A stretch of 56,398 nt of DNA from Saccharothrix sp. (GCF_031180885.1 NZ_JAPSLK010000054.1:1-56398); one strand, 5' to 3'. Positions 25,188 through 35,141 are shown, counted from the first letter of the stretch. Notes: generated by a model not told the origin, from the sequence alone. Translations and numbers: made by a program.

Positions 25188-25223
25188 CTCCGTCTCGCCC
25201 TTCGTAGCAGGGCGAGGCGGAGG
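25188..25223 (-). terminator. Hairpin between prfB and ftsE
   Basis: CCTCCGTCTCGCC (25188-25200) pairs with GGCGAGGCGGAGG (25211-25223) with one G-T pair. It sits 40 bases after the prfB stop. There is no clear U-run, so termination or transcript processing is inferred. Confidence 0.55.
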
Positions 25224-25261
25224 ACTTGACCGATCACGAACCGATCACGAACGAGTTCCCC

Positions 25262-26365
<1,104 letters not shown>

Positions 26366-26430
26366 GGCAGAAGATTACGCCAGGACCGGTCGCGGAGTGC
26401 GACCGGTCGGCCCGCCGGGACTGACGGGGT

Positions 26431-26931
26431 TCAGCCCGTCGGGATGGCGTCGAGCAGCTTGAGGACGGCCTTGGCGTGGGCGAGGCCGAATTCGGCGACC
26501 GCCTTCGCGTAGGCGTCCTCGGCGGTCTTCACCGCGGTCTTGGCGGCCTCCTGGGCGGCGCCGTAGCTCGCGCGGGCCGCGTCGACCAGCGCCTGGCGCT
26601 GCTTGGCGGTCAGCGAGCCCGCGTGCACCAGCCGCAGGATGAGCGGGCTGCGCAGGTGGTCCGGGCCGGGCTCGGACAGCAGCCAGTTCTTGAAGGCCTT
26701 CTTGCCCGCTGCGGTCAGCACGTACTGCTGACTGGAGCGCGGGCCCTGCTTGCCGAGGCGCAGCAGACCGGCGTCGGCAAGTGCGGGCAGCTCGCGGTAG
26801 ACCTGGCTCCGGGTGACGCTGAAGAACGCGCCGAAGCGCTCTCCGGCCTCAGCCACGAGCTGGCCACCGGTCTTGGGTCCGTCGTGCAGCAGCCCCAGCA
26901 GGGCGGCGGCAGTCGCGTTCAGGTCCGACAC
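26431..26931 (-). CDS. PadR family transcriptional regulator
   Basis: A 166-aa protein from GTG 26931 (an ATG at 26970 would add 13 residues). The winged-helix region has LLGLLHDGPKTGGQL, VTRSQVYRELPALADAGLL and the wing RSSQQYVLTAAGKKAF. A long alanine-rich C-terminal helix (residues ~115-160) is the likely dimerisation element. PadR proteins are mostly repressors of efflux or stress genes. Its own promoter region holds two direct CTGTCCACA repeats (26961-26991). No obvious partner gene is adjacent. Confidence 0.85.
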   Translation of the reverse strand: MSDLNATAAALLGLLHDGPKTGGQLVAEAGERFGAFFSVTRSQVYRELPALADAGLLRLGKQGPRSSQQYVLTAAGKKAFKNWLLSEPGPDHLRSPLILRLVHAGSLTAKQRQALVDAARASYGAAQEAAKTAVKTAEDAYAKAVAEFGLAHAKAVLKLLDAIPTG

Positions 26932-26960
26932 ATCGTCAACGGTGCCACTTTCGAGTGCGG

Positions 26961-26991
26961 CTGTCCACAATGGTCAGCCGTTCTGTCCACA
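26961..26991. promoter_or_regulatory. Direct repeat of CTGTCCACA, 22 bp apart
   Basis: CTGTCCACA at 26961-26969 and 26983-26991, in the promoter region of the PadR gene. Each differs by one base from the actinobacterial DnaA box TTGTCCACA. They could serve the PadR protein, DnaA or another factor. Confidence 0.4.
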
Positions 26992-27311
26992 GTGGCTGAT
27001 CACGGGCTAGTGGGGTTGGGCCATGCGGAGCAACGAGAAGCTCCGGTGCGTGACGGCGCCCTGATCAAGCGCCACGCTTTCGGCCGCTTGACCGACCGTG
27101 TCCAGCCGGCGTGGAAAGTGGTTGTGCGGCAAGGGAAACCGCACTATTGCGTTCACCCGAACGGCAACGCGAACGTGACTGGGCGCTGAAGTTGGTCTTG
27201 GTTCGACCCCGGGGGCTTAGCACGACCCGGTGATGTCGCGCCTCTGCCCTGGCGGATACGTCCAGTGCTGGGATCATCACTCCACGTAGGCATCGTCCCT
27301 GGGAGGTATCG
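26992..27311. other. Gene-free stretch before the small zinc-binding gene
   Basis: No protein-like frame on either strand. The right end contains the ribosome site GGGAGG (27300-27305) of the following gene. Nothing else is recognised. Confidence 0.3.
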
Positions 27312-27506
27312 GTGGGCATCAAGTGGATGGAAGCGAAGGTCGTCAAGAGCGCCCGCGCCTGGGCCAGCGGATCGATCCCGGAGCAGGCGGGCAAGGACGA
27401 GTGCATGGTCTGCGGCAAGCAGATCCGGCGGCACCGGACGGTGAGCGGCGAGGGCCGCGTCTGCTCGCTGGTCTGCGCGCAGTACTGGGCGGAGAACATG
27501 AGCTGA
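27312..27506 (+). CDS. Small four-cysteine (zinc-binding) protein
   Basis: A 64-aa protein from GTG 27312, with GGGAGG six bases upstream. C31-x-x-C34 and C51-x3-C55 form a treble-clef-like zinc site (ECMVCGKQI and VCSLVCAQYW). The N-terminus is a short basic helix. No close family is recognised; similar small cysteine proteins in actinobacteria are uncharacterised. It ends 14 bp before the hairpin serving the convergent tRNA, which may act as a shared terminator. Confidence 0.6.
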   Translation: MGIKWMEAKVVKSARAWASGSIPEQAGKDECMVCGKQIRRHRTVSGEGRVCSLVCAQYWAENMS

Positions 27507-27520
27507 CCGCACGCAAGGCG

Positions 27521-27560
27521 CAGGCCCCCTCCCCCGGCTTTCGCCGGAAGAGGGGGCCTG
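27521..27560. terminator. Terminator shared by the zinc-protein gene and the first tRNA-fMet
   Basis: CAGGCCCCCTC pairs with GAGGGGGCCTG around an inner CCGGCTTTCGCCGG hairpin. On the plus strand it is followed by CGTTTTAG. It lies between two convergent genes and can serve both. A near copy lies at 27739-27776. Confidence 0.8.
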
Positions 27561-27568
27561 CGTTTTAG

Positions 27569-27642
27569 TAGCGGGGACAGGATTTGAACCTGCGACCTCT
27601 GGGTTATGAGCCCAGCGAGCTACCGAGCTGCTCCACCCCGCG
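27569..27642 (-). tRNA. Initiator tRNA-fMet (CAT), copy 1
   Basis: A 74-nt cloverleaf starting CGCGGGGTGGAGCAG, anticodon loop CTCATAA, T arm with GGTTCAAATCC. The initiator marks are present: positions 1 and 72 (C and T) do not pair, and three G-C pairs stack under the anticodon loop. CCA is not encoded. The sequence is identical to copy 2 at 27786-27859. Confidence 0.94.
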
Positions 27643-27738
27643 TTGGGTAAAACCCACTCTACACCACCGCGCGAACCCGTTTTTCCGGGGGTCGCTTTTC
27701 GCCGTCCACGCTGGTGGCGAACCTCGCACCGATGCGAA

Positions 27739-27776
27739 AGGCCCCCTCCTTCGGCTTTCGCCGGAAGAGGGGGCCT
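27739..27776 (-). terminator. Terminator of the second tRNA-fMet
   Basis: AGGCCCCCTCC pairs with the AGAGGGGGCCT side around CGGCTTTCGCCG. Nearly the same sequence as 27521-27560, duplicated along with the tRNA. Confidence 0.75.
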
Positions 27777-27785
27777 GCGCTTTGG

Positions 27786-27859
27786 TAGCGGGGACAGGAT
27801 TTGAACCTGCGACCTCTGGGTTATGAGCCCAGCGAGCTACCGAGCTGCTCCACCCCGCG
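27786..27859 (-). tRNA. Initiator tRNA-fMet (CAT), copy 2
   Basis: 74 nt, identical to copy 1, offset by 217 bp. The duplicated unit includes the downstream terminator. Two identical tandem initiator genes suggest a recent or gene-converted duplication. It lies upstream of copy 1 on the minus strand, with the terminator between them. Confidence 0.94.
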
Positions 27860-27900
27860 TCGGTAATACGAACTCTACGCGGGGTTTACCCGGGATGCAA

Positions 27901-27936
27901 ATCGGGTGGCCCCGGAAGTGTCCGAGGCCACCCGAT
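27901..27936. terminator. Hairpin between UPF0182 and tRNA-fMet genes
   Basis: ATCGGGTGGCC (27901-27911) pairs perfectly with GGCCACCCGAT (27926-27936), 5 bases beyond the UPF0182 stop. No U-run follows. Confidence 0.6.
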
Positions 27937-27940
27937 CCGC

Positions 27941-30928
27941 TCAGCCGGTCGGCGTCGGCGAGGGCTGGACGGACGACGCCGGCGGCTGGCCGGCCGCCGC
28001 GCTGGCCGCCTCGAACCGCTTGGTCGCGTCGTCCAGGGCCTTGTACGCGTTGCCCAGGGCGGCGAAGTCGCCGCTGCTCTGCGCGGCCTTGATGGCCGCC
28101 AGGGCGCTCTGGATGTCGCGCACCGCCTGCTGGAGCTCCGACGACTGCCCGTTGCCGTTGGTGGGCGGCGTGGTGGTGGTCGTCGGCGGGGTCGTGCCCG
28201 GCGGCTGGGTGCCCGGCTGGTCGGGCAGCTGCGCCGCCGAGCCCGTCAGGACCTTCTCCAGCGCCTCCTTCAGCGTCGGCGCGTAGCCCACCTTGTCGCC
28301 GAAGCTCACCAGCACCTTGAACAACTGCGGGTACTGGGTGTTCTGGCTGGCCCGCTCGATGTAGATGGGCTCCACGTAGAGCAGGCCGCCGCCGACCGGC
28401 AGGGTCAGCAGGTTGCCGTAGACCACCTTCGTCTGGCGCTGGGTCAGCAGGTTCAGCTCACCGGACACCTCGCCCGAGGTGAGGAACTGGGTCTGGATCT
28501 GCTGGGGACCCTTGGCCTCGTTGTTGAGCGTCAGCACGCTCATCTTCCCGTAGTTCTCCGGGTCGGACCGGACGCTGACGTACGAGGCCATGAACTCGCG
28601 GTTCTGCCTGACCAGGGCGCTGGTGAGCTGGAAGCTCACCTTGTTCGGGTCACCGGTCGGGTCCCCGGCCAACACGTAGAACGGCGGCTGCTGGTCGCGC
28701 TGCTGCTGGCTGCCCTGCTGCTGCTGCTCGACCGTCGTCGCGTTGTCCACGGTCGGGTCGGACGGCACGCCCCAGAACGACACGCCCGAGTAGAAGTCGC
28801 GCGGCGCGTCGACGTGGTAGCGGGCCAGCGTGTCGCGCTGCACCTTGAACAGGTCCTCGGGGTAGCGCAGGTGCTCGCGCAGCGACTGGGACATCTCGCT
28901 GCCCGGCTTCACCGTGCCCGGGAAGACGCCCATCCACGCCTTGAGCACCGGGTCCTTGTCGTCCATCTGGTACAGGGTCACCGTGCCGTCGTAGGCGTCG
29001 ACGGTGGCCTTGACCGAGTTGCGGATGTAGCTGACCTGCTTGTTCGGCTGCTGGATGCTGCCGGGCAGCGAGTCGTTCGTGGCCGCCGCCAGGGACGTGC
29101 GGCGCGCGTACGGGTAGTTCTCCAGCGTGGTGTAGCCGTCGACGATCCACGTGATGCGGCCGTCCACCACCGCCGGGTACGGGTCGGCGTCCACGGTCAG
29201 CCACGGCGCCACGGCCTCGACGCGGTCGCGCGGGTGGCGGTTGAAGATGATCCGCGAGTCGTCGCCGATGGCCGAGTTGAACAGGATGTTGCGCTCGCCG
29301 TAGGCGGCGGCGAAGACCAGCTTGTTGAAGATGCCGCCGATCCGGACGCCGCCCTTGCCGTCGTAGGTGTACGAGGCGCGGTCGGTGTCGTACTCGCCCG
29401 GCGAGCCCTCGCCGCGGCCGCCGACGATGGCGTAGTCGGCCGCGCTGCCCAGCTCACCGAAGTACGTGCGCGGCTGCTGCACGCCGAACGGGCCCGGCTT
29501 GACCTTGCCGTCCGGGTCCACCTCGGCCACCTCGAACACCGGGTAGCCGCCGTTGCCGCCCTGGTCGGCCGGCGAGTTGATCTTGCTGGCCTCGGCGAAC
29601 ACCATGCCGTTGCCGTGCGTGTAGATCAGGTGCTGGTTGATCCAGTCGCGCTGGCCCTCGGGGATGCCGGAGGTCTGGAGTTCGCGCACGGCCACGATGT
29701 AGTCCTGGAGCTGGCCGTCCACTTTGTACCGGTCGACGTCGAGCTTCTCCGGGAACGCGTAGAACGGGCGCAGCTGCTGGAACTGGGTGAAGGTCTTGGA
29801 GATCACGGCCGGGTCGAGCAGGCGGATGTTGCCCAGCGTCGCCTGGTCGTTCTTCAGCTCGTCCAGCGAGACGTTCTGCTTACCCTCGTAGGGCTTGGTC
29901 TCCACCTTGTCGTCGGTGAGCCCGAACGCCTCCTTGGTCGCCGTGATGTTCCGGCTGATCGATTCGGCTTCCTTCTCGATGGCGTTGGGCCGCACCGAGA
30001 ACTGCTCCAGCACCGCGGGCCACGCCGCGCCGACCAGGATGCTCGACAGCACCAGCAGCACCGTCGCGATCGCCGGGAGCTGGAGGTTGCGCAGGACCGC
30101 GCCGGCGAAGAACGCCAGGGCGCAGAACACGGCGATGCACAGCAGGATCAGCTTGGCCGGCAGCACCGCGTTCAGGTCGGTGTAGGTGGCGCCGATGAAC
30201 TTGTCGTTGCGGTCGCTGAACAGCAGCTGGTACCGGTCGAAGAAGTACGCCACCGCCTTGAGCAGCACGAACACGCCGGCCACGATGGACAGGTGGGTGC
30301 GCGCCGGGCCGGAGAGCTGGCCGCCGCGGCCCGCGAGCCGGATGCCGCCGAACAGGTAGTGCGCCACCACCGCGCCCACGAACGACACCGCCGTGGCGAT
30401 GAACAGCCACGACAGCAGCCACGTGTAGAACGGCAGCTGGAAGGCGTAGAAGCTGATGTCGTGCTGGAACTCGGGGTCCTCCGCGCCGAACGGCACCGAG
30501 TTGAGGAACAGCTGGAAGTGCTGCCAGTCGCCCTGCGCCGAGGCGCCCGCGATCAGGCCCACCAGCACCGGCAGGCCGATGGCGAACAGCCGCATCCGCC
30601 GCGTCACGACCGCGCGGTAGCGGGCCACCGGGTCGTCGGGCCCGGACACCGGCACGAACACCGGGCGGGTCCGGTAGGCGAGGATCAGGTTGAGCGCGAC
30701 GAGCCCGCCGACCAGCGCCCCGACCGCGAAGAACAACCCGAAGCGGGTCGCCAGCACGGTTCCGTAGACGCTGCGGAAGCCGACCTCGCCGAACCACAGC
30801 CAGTTGACGTAGGTGCCGAGCAACCTGGAGCCGGTGATCAGACCGACCAGGACCACCGCACCGACGATGAGCAGAATCCGGCTTCGACGGGACAGCCTGG
30901 GCAGTCCGACCGGGGGCCGAGTGGCCAC
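27941..30928 (-). CDS. UPF0182 family large membrane protein
   Basis: A 995-aa protein from GTG 30928, preceded by GGAG. The upstream part of the longer frame is not protein-like. The first ~330 residues hold seven hydrophobic helices (e.g. ILLIVGAVVLVGLITG, ATRFGLFFAVGALVGGL). The rest is a large, presumably extracytoplasmic domain with YTHGNGMVFAEA and RDFYSGVSFWGVPSDP. A Pro/Thr-rich linker (TQPPGTTPPTTTTT) precedes a C-terminal alpha-helical tail. The family is conserved in actinobacteria (M. tuberculosis Rv3193c, from memory) and its function is unknown. Length matches relatives. Confidence 0.92.
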   Translation of the reverse strand: MATRPPVGLPRLSRRSRILLIVGAVVLVGLITGSRLLGTYVNWLWFGEVGFRSVYGTVLATRFGLFFAVGALVGGLVALNLILAYRTRPVFVPVSGPDDPVARYRAVVTRRMRLFAIGLPVLVGLIAGASAQGDWQHFQLFLNSVPFGAEDPEFQHDISFYAFQLPFYTWLLSWLFIATAVSFVGAVVAHYLFGGIRLAGRGGQLSGPARTHLSIVAGVFVLLKAVAYFFDRYQLLFSDRNDKFIGATYTDLNAVLPAKLILLCIAVFCALAFFAGAVLRNLQLPAIATVLLVLSSILVGAAWPAVLEQFSVRPNAIEKEAESISRNITATKEAFGLTDDKVETKPYEGKQNVSLDELKNDQATLGNIRLLDPAVISKTFTQFQQLRPFYAFPEKLDVDRYKVDGQLQDYIVAVRELQTSGIPEGQRDWINQHLIYTHGNGMVFAEASKINSPADQGGNGGYPVFEVAEVDPDGKVKPGPFGVQQPRTYFGELGSAADYAIVGGRGEGSPGEYDTDRASYTYDGKGGVRIGGIFNKLVFAAAYGERNILFNSAIGDDSRIIFNRHPRDRVEAVAPWLTVDADPYPAVVDGRITWIVDGYTTLENYPYARRTSLAAATNDSLPGSIQQPNKQVSYIRNSVKATVDAYDGTVTLYQMDDKDPVLKAWMGVFPGTVKPGSEMSQSLREHLRYPEDLFKVQRDTLARYHVDAPRDFYSGVSFWGVPSDPTVDNATTVEQQQQGSQQQRDQQPPFYVLAGDPTGDPNKVSFQLTSALVRQNREFMASYVSVRSDPENYGKMSVLTLNNEAKGPQQIQTQFLTSGEVSGELNLLTQRQTKVVYGNLLTLPVGGGLLYVEPIYIERASQNTQYPQLFKVLVSFGDKVGYAPTLKEALEKVLTGSAAQLPDQPGTQPPGTTPPTTTTTPPTNGNGQSSELQQAVRDIQSALAAIKAAQSSGDFAALGNAYKALDDATKRFEAASAAAGQPPASSVQPSPTPTG

Positions 30929-31034
30929 TGGGCACGCTCCTGGATCGCGGTAATGGCTTTCGTACGTTCTGTCCAACTGTACGGAGGCCGCCCAGGGTTC
31001 CCCGTTCGGTCGGTCGATTCGGGTGGATGCGACC

Positions 31035-31577
31035 ATGGCGGGCGTGCCAGCCAGTGAGAAGCCGACCGTCGCGCTGCCCGCCGTGGCCCGCGAGGTCGAG
31101 GAGTTCGTGTCCGCCGCCGGGTGGAACCAGGCGCCGCAGCTGTTCGCCCTGGTCCCGACCGCCGAGCTGCTCGCGCAGCAGCCGGAGCTGGCCGGTCAGC
31201 TCGACCCGCTGACCTCGCCGCTGACCCCGATCGCGCAGGACGCGCTGCCCTCCGACGAGCTGGACCGGGCGCTGGCGGGCATCGTGTGGCCGGACGTCGT
31301 GCGCGGCTGCGCGCTGGCCCAGGAGATCGTCGTGCTGCCGCCGGAGGCCGAGGCGGCGCTGTCGGAGGAGGACCTGGACGACGCGGCGGCCCGCCGGTTC
31401 GCGGCCGAGCACCCCCAGCGGCGGGAGGCGCGCCTGGTGGCGGCCGTGCTGCGGGACGGGTCGGCGGCGTGCGTGCTGCGGCTGCGCGGCAGCGTGGAGG
31501 TCCCCGAGGAGGTCGTGGAGCACCCGGAGCTGGCGCCCAACCTCACCCACGCCCTGCTGGAGACGCTGAAGCCGTGA
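31035..31577 (+). CDS. PPA1309 family protein
   Basis: A ~180-aa acidic soluble protein, divergent from the UPF0182 gene. ATG 31035 has GGGTGG ten bases upstream; GTG 31023 would add four residues. The pattern LPAVAREVEEFVSAAGWNQAPQLFALVPT and LTPIAQDALPS is that of a family restricted to actinobacteria and often next to UPF0182 and the PDZ protease. Its function is unknown. It ends 1 bp before the convergent protease stop, so the two share a very tight junction. Confidence 0.8.
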   Translation: MAGVPASEKPTVALPAVAREVEEFVSAAGWNQAPQLFALVPTAELLAQQPELAGQLDPLTSPLTPIAQDALPSDELDRALAGIVWPDVVRGCALAQEIVVLPPEAEAALSEEDLDDAAARRFAAEHPQRREARLVAAVLRDGSAACVLRLRGSVEVPEEVVEHPELAPNLTHALLETLKP

Positions 31578-31578
31578 G

Positions 31579-32664
31579 CTAGCAGGTGGGGAAGTCGCGG
31601 CCGGCGTTGATCGCCTCCAGCGAGGAGACGGCGTCGGCGAGCTTCTCCACCTTGACCAGCTTCATGCCCTCGGGCGCGTGCTGCTTGGCCTCGTCGCAGT
31701 TGCCGGCCGGCACCAGGAAGGTCTTCGCGCCGGCCTCGTGCGCGGCGACCATCTTGAAGCCGATGCCGCCGATCCGGCCGACGTTGCCCTTGTCGTCGAT
31801 CTCGCCGGTGCCCGCGACGGACTGGCCGCCGTTCAGCTCGCCCGGGGTGAGCTTGTCGACGATGGACAGCGCGAACAGCAGGCCCGCGGACGGGCCGCCC
31901 ACGTCGGACAGGCTGATCTTGATGTCGAAGTCCACGTCCGCGCGGTCCACCGGGAGCACGCCGAGGAACCCGTTCTGCCGGTCCTCCTGCTTGCCGAGCG
32001 TGACCCGGGCGGTCTGGCGGGCGGACTCGCGCTGGAACGTGATGTCGACCTGGTCGCCGGGCTTGGTGCTCTCCAGGGCGGTCCGCACGTCCTCGTACTG
32101 GGTGACCTCCTTGCCGTTGACCACGAGCAGGCGGTCGTTCGGCTGGATCACGTTGTCCGCGGCGCTGCCCTTGGTGACCTCGGCGGCGACGACCTTCATC
32201 GGGTACTGGAGGTAGCGCAGCGCGGCGACCTCGGCGCTGGTCTGCGAGTCCTGGAACGCCTTCACGTTCTGGTCGCGGACCTCCTGCTCGGACTCGCCGG
32301 GCCGGAAGAACTCCTCGCGCGGCGCGAGCGCGTACCGGCCGCTGACCCACAGGCCCAGCGCGCCGAACAGCGACACGTCGTCGGTGAGCGACACCGTGGT
32401 CATGGTGAGCGTGCCGTTGGTCGGGAAGGTCTGCTGGCGCTCGATGTGCACCACGTCCGCGCCGTTGACCTGGCTGAGCGTGTCGTAGGTCGGGCCGGGC
32501 CCGAGCGCCACGTACGGCACCCGCGCGAACCCGCCGAGCAGGCCCAGGCCGAGCACCACCGCCAGGCTGATCACCAGCGTCCACGTCCGCCTGGTCAGGC
32601 CGCGCCGGGGCGGGGCGGGCGGAGGGGTCGGCTGTTCCACGACGGTGTCGGTGCCTTCGCTCAC
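31579..32664 (-). CDS. PDZ-containing Lon-like serine protease (YlbL type)
   Basis: About 361 aa from GTG 32664 (longer readings lack support). A cytoplasmic Pro-rich start is followed by one membrane helix (TLVISLAVVLGLGLLGGF). The outer part holds a PDZ domain (VIQPNDRLLVVNGKEV) and a C-terminal Lon-type catalytic domain with Ser in GGPSAGLLFAL and Lys in GIGFKMVAAHEAG, the Ser-Lys dyad. It probably degrades membrane or secreted proteins. M. tuberculosis Rv3194c occupies the same place, from memory. It ends in a Cys after DFPT. Confidence 0.88.
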   Translation of the reverse strand: MSEGTDTVVEQPTPPPAPPRRGLTRRTWTLVISLAVVLGLGLLGGFARVPYVALGPGPTYDTLSQVNGADVVHIERQQTFPTNGTLTMTTVSLTDDVSLFGALGLWVSGRYALAPREEFFRPGESEQEVRDQNVKAFQDSQTSAEVAALRYLQYPMKVVAAEVTKGSAADNVIQPNDRLLVVNGKEVTQYEDVRTALESTKPGDQVDITFQRESARQTARVTLGKQEDRQNGFLGVLPVDRADVDFDIKISLSDVGGPSAGLLFALSIVDKLTPGELNGGQSVAGTGEIDDKGNVGRIGGIGFKMVAAHEAGAKTFLVPAGNCDEAKQHAPEGMKLVKVEKLADAVSSLEAINAGRDFPTC

Positions 32665-32747
32665 GCCCGACAGGGTACGCACCACCCCCTCACGCCGCGG
32701 GCGAACCGGTCCCGCGCACCCCCTGCGATCCCGCGTACCGTGGTGGC

Positions 32748-34115
32748 ATGAGTGACGTGCCCTTCGGGTTCAGCCCGCAGGACCCCGACGACCGCGGCCG
32801 GAAGCCCGAGGAGCCGGGCGGCGACCCGTTCGACTTCTCCCAGCTCGGCGCGATGCTGAGCCAGCTCGGCGCGATGTTCAGCAATGCGGGCACGTCGTCC
32901 GGTCCGGTCAACTACGACCTGGCGAAGCAGATCGCCTTGCAGCAGTTGGCGGGCAAGGGCGGCATGGGGTTCGCCCCGGACCAGAGCGGCGCGGTGGCCG
33001 ACGCGGTCCACCTCGCGGAGATGTGGCTCGACCCGGTCACGGCGCTGCCCGCGGGCACCACCAGAGCCGAGGGCTGGAGCGCCCGCGACTGGGTGGAGCG
33101 CACCCTGCCGACGTGGCAGCGGCTGTGCGACCCGGTGGCGCGGCGGATGTCCGGCGCGTGGGTCGAGGCCATGCCCGCGGAGGCCAAGGAAGCCGCCGGT
33201 CCGCTGCTGTCGATGCTGGGGCAGATGGGCGGCATGGCGTTCGGGTCGCAGTTGGGCGGCGCGCTGGCGCAGCTGGGGTCGGAGGTGCTGACCTCCACCG
33301 AGGTGGGCCTGCCGCTGGGTCCGGAGGGGACCGCGGCGCTGCTGCCCGCGAACATCGAGAGGTTCACCGAGGGCCTGGAGCGGCCGGCCAGCGAGGTGCT
33401 GGTGTTCCTGGCCGCGCGCGAGGCCGCCCACCAGCGGCTGTTCAGCCACGTGCCGTGGCTGCGGCAGCGGCTGCTGGACACGGTGGAGGAGTTCGCGCAG
33501 GGCATCACGGTCGACACGTCGGCGCTGGAGCAGCTCGCGGGCCAGGTGGACCCGGCGAACCCGGCCTCGATCGAGGAGGCCATGAAGTCCGGCGTCCTCG
33601 AACCGCAGACCACCCCCGAGCAGAAGGCCGCGCTGACCCGCCTGGAGACGCTGCTGGCGCTGGTGGAGGGCTGGGTGGACGTGGTGGTGGCGGAAGCGGT
33701 CACCGAGCGGCTGCCGGGCGCGGAGGCGCTGCGGGAGACGCTGCGGCGGCGGCGCGCCTCGGGCGGTCCGGCGGAGCAGACGTTCGCCACCCTGGTCGGG
33801 CTGGAGCTGCGGCCCCGGCGGCACCGGTCGGCGGCGGCGCTGTGGAAGCTGCTGGGCGACCAGCAGGGGGTCGAGCAGCGGGACAGCGTGTGGGAGCACC
33901 CGGACCTGGTGCCCACCGCCGAGGACCTGGACGACCCGATGGAGTTCGTGGAGCGGTTCGGCCAGACCCGCAAGGCGCTGGAGGACCCGATCGCGGAGCT
34001 GGAGCGCACCCTGCGCGACAAGGACGCCCCCTCCTCCGACGCCCCCTCCTCCGACGCCCGGGAAGCCGACGGTCCGGAAGCCGACGGTCCGGAGTCCGGC
34101 AAGAGCGAGGACTGA
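32748..34115 (+). CDS. DUF2342 zinc-dependent metalloprotease-like protein
   Basis: A 455-aa protein. An N-terminal disordered segment (residues 1-30) and a Met/Gly-rich helical region (LSMLGQMGGMAFGSQLGGAL) precede the REAAHQRLFSHVPWL motif, which replaces HExxH in this family of putative metal hydrolases linked by annotation to F420 biosynthesis. The C-terminus is very acidic and carries a duplicated DAPSS tract. Catalytic activity is unproven for the family. It is divergent from the PDZ protease and followed by a hairpin at 34136-34163. Rv3195 occupies this position in M. tuberculosis, from memory. Confidence 0.85.
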   Translation: MSDVPFGFSPQDPDDRGRKPEEPGGDPFDFSQLGAMLSQLGAMFSNAGTSSGPVNYDLAKQIALQQLAGKGGMGFAPDQSGAVADAVHLAEMWLDPVTALPAGTTRAEGWSARDWVERTLPTWQRLCDPVARRMSGAWVEAMPAEAKEAAGPLLSMLGQMGGMAFGSQLGGALAQLGSEVLTSTEVGLPLGPEGTAALLPANIERFTEGLERPASEVLVFLAAREAAHQRLFSHVPWLRQRLLDTVEEFAQGITVDTSALEQLAGQVDPANPASIEEAMKSGVLEPQTTPEQKAALTRLETLLALVEGWVDVVVAEAVTERLPGAEALRETLRRRRASGGPAEQTFATLVGLELRPRRHRSAAALWKLLGDQQGVEQRDSVWEHPDLVPTAEDLDDPMEFVERFGQTRKALEDPIAELERTLRDKDAPSSDAPSSDAREADGPEADGPESGKSED

Positions 34116-34135
34116 CCTCCCCCGATCGTGTGAAG

Positions 34136-34163
34136 AACGCCGACCCCGGGCGGGGTCGGCGTT
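34136..34163. terminator. Bidirectional terminator between convergent genes
   Basis: AACGCCGACCCC pairs perfectly with GGGGTCGGCGTT (12 bp) around a 4-base loop, between the stops of the DUF2342 and YgjP-like genes. Confidence 0.75.
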
Positions 34164-34170
34164 CGCCGTC

Positions 34171-34704
34171 TCAGTCCTCCTCGATGATGCCCAGGCCCGC
34201 GGCGGCCGACAGCCCCTCCAGGTAGCCGATGGCCCGCTCGGACTTCGGGTAGCGGTGGACCAGGTCCCAGAAGTCCTTCCCGTGCCCCGGCACCCGCAGG
34301 TGCGCCAGCTCGTGGACCAGGACGTAGTCGAGCACCCACGCGGGCACGTCGCGCAGCCGCTCGCTGATCCGGATCGTGCCCTCGCTCGGTGTGCAGGACG
34401 CCCACCTGGTGCGCATCGGCGGCACCCACCGCACGCTGCTCGGCTCCACCCCGTCCAGGTAGCGGTCGGCCAGCTCCTCGCAGCGCGCGAACAGGGCCGC
34501 GTCGGACGTGCGCGTGGGCGAACGCCTGCGGGTCTCGCTGCGCTGGAGGCGGCTGAGCATCTCCGCCACCCAGTGCTTCTCCTCGCTCTTGCTCATGCGC
34601 GCCGGCAGCAGGACGACCACGGTGTCCCCCTCGCGGTACGCGCTCACCATCCGACGGCGCCGAGCGCTGCGCCGTACCTCCACCTGCGGTTCGGGCATGG
34701 GCAT
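34171..34704 (-). CDS. YgjP-like (DUF45) M48-type metallopeptidase
   Basis: About 177 aa from ATG 34704; the frame extends further upstream but that part is not protein-like. The zinc motif is LVHELAHLRVPGHGKDFW (HExxH with a downstream His and Glu/Asp), and the substrate-side motif is RTRWASCTPSEGTIRIS. The N-terminus is basic (VRRSARRRRMVSAY). Family members are small cytosolic peptidases often linked to restriction or repair loci, with no assigned substrate. The length is somewhat below E. coli-type relatives. Confidence 0.85.
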   Translation of the reverse strand: MPMPEPQVEVRRSARRRRMVSAYREGDTVVVLLPARMSKSEEKHWVAEMLSRLQRSETRRRSPTRTSDAALFARCEELADRYLDGVEPSSVRWVPPMRTRWASCTPSEGTIRISERLRDVPAWVLDYVLVHELAHLRVPGHGKDFWDLVHRYPKSERAIGYLEGLSAAAGLGIIEED

Positions 34705-34901
34705 CACGGTAAGGCCCGGCACCGACAATCCGCGGCGGCCAAGCGGCGGTCTGTGGATGGTCGGCGGAACAGATTCGCCCGAACGACGGCTGGACACGCG
34801 GGAGGCGGCGTGCAGCGGTGGCGCGTCAGCACAGGTAGCGTGCTGCGCAGCCCCCGAGTGTGGCGCAGATCGCTCCGCACTCACGAAGCGAGGAGGAAGC
34901 C

Positions 34902-35057
34902 GTGGCCGAGACCTACAACGGCTACTGCGTCAAGTGCCGTGAGAAGCGTGACTTCACGGGCGAGGTGCACGAGAGCAACAACCGCAGGATGGCCAAGGGC
35001 AAGTGCCCCGTCTGCGGCACCACGGTGACCCGGATCCTGGGCAAGGCGAAGGTCTGA
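34902..35057 (+). CDS. DUF5679 small zinc-ribbon protein
   Basis: A 51-aa protein from GTG 34902, with a perfect AGGAGG at 34891-34896. The motifs are YCVKCREKR and KCPVCGTTVTRILGK, i.e. two CxxC pairs forming a zinc ribbon, the whole being the DUF5679 domain. It is abundant in actinobacteria and of unknown function. An upstream ATG (34860) would add residues without support. It is followed by a spacer holding TGTGGACA repeats and the cyclodehydratase-like gene. Confidence 0.85.
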   Translation: MAETYNGYCVKCREKRDFTGEVHESNNRRMAKGKCPVCGTTVTRILGKAKV

Positions 35058-35113
35058 CCGGCGTGGTGGCCGGGCCACGCGCCCGGCCACCCGTCAAGGC
35101 CGCCCACCCGGCC

Positions 35114-35141
35114 TGTGGACAGTCGCCAGGCCTGTGGACAA
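35114..35141. promoter_or_regulatory. Direct repeat of DnaA-box-like TGTGGACAR
   Basis: TGTGGACAG (35114-35122) and TGTGGACAA (35133-35141), 19 bp apart, within larger repeats GCCTGTGGACA. The second is the exact complement of TTGTCCACA. They lie 43 bp before the cyclodehydratase-like start. Confidence 0.4.
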
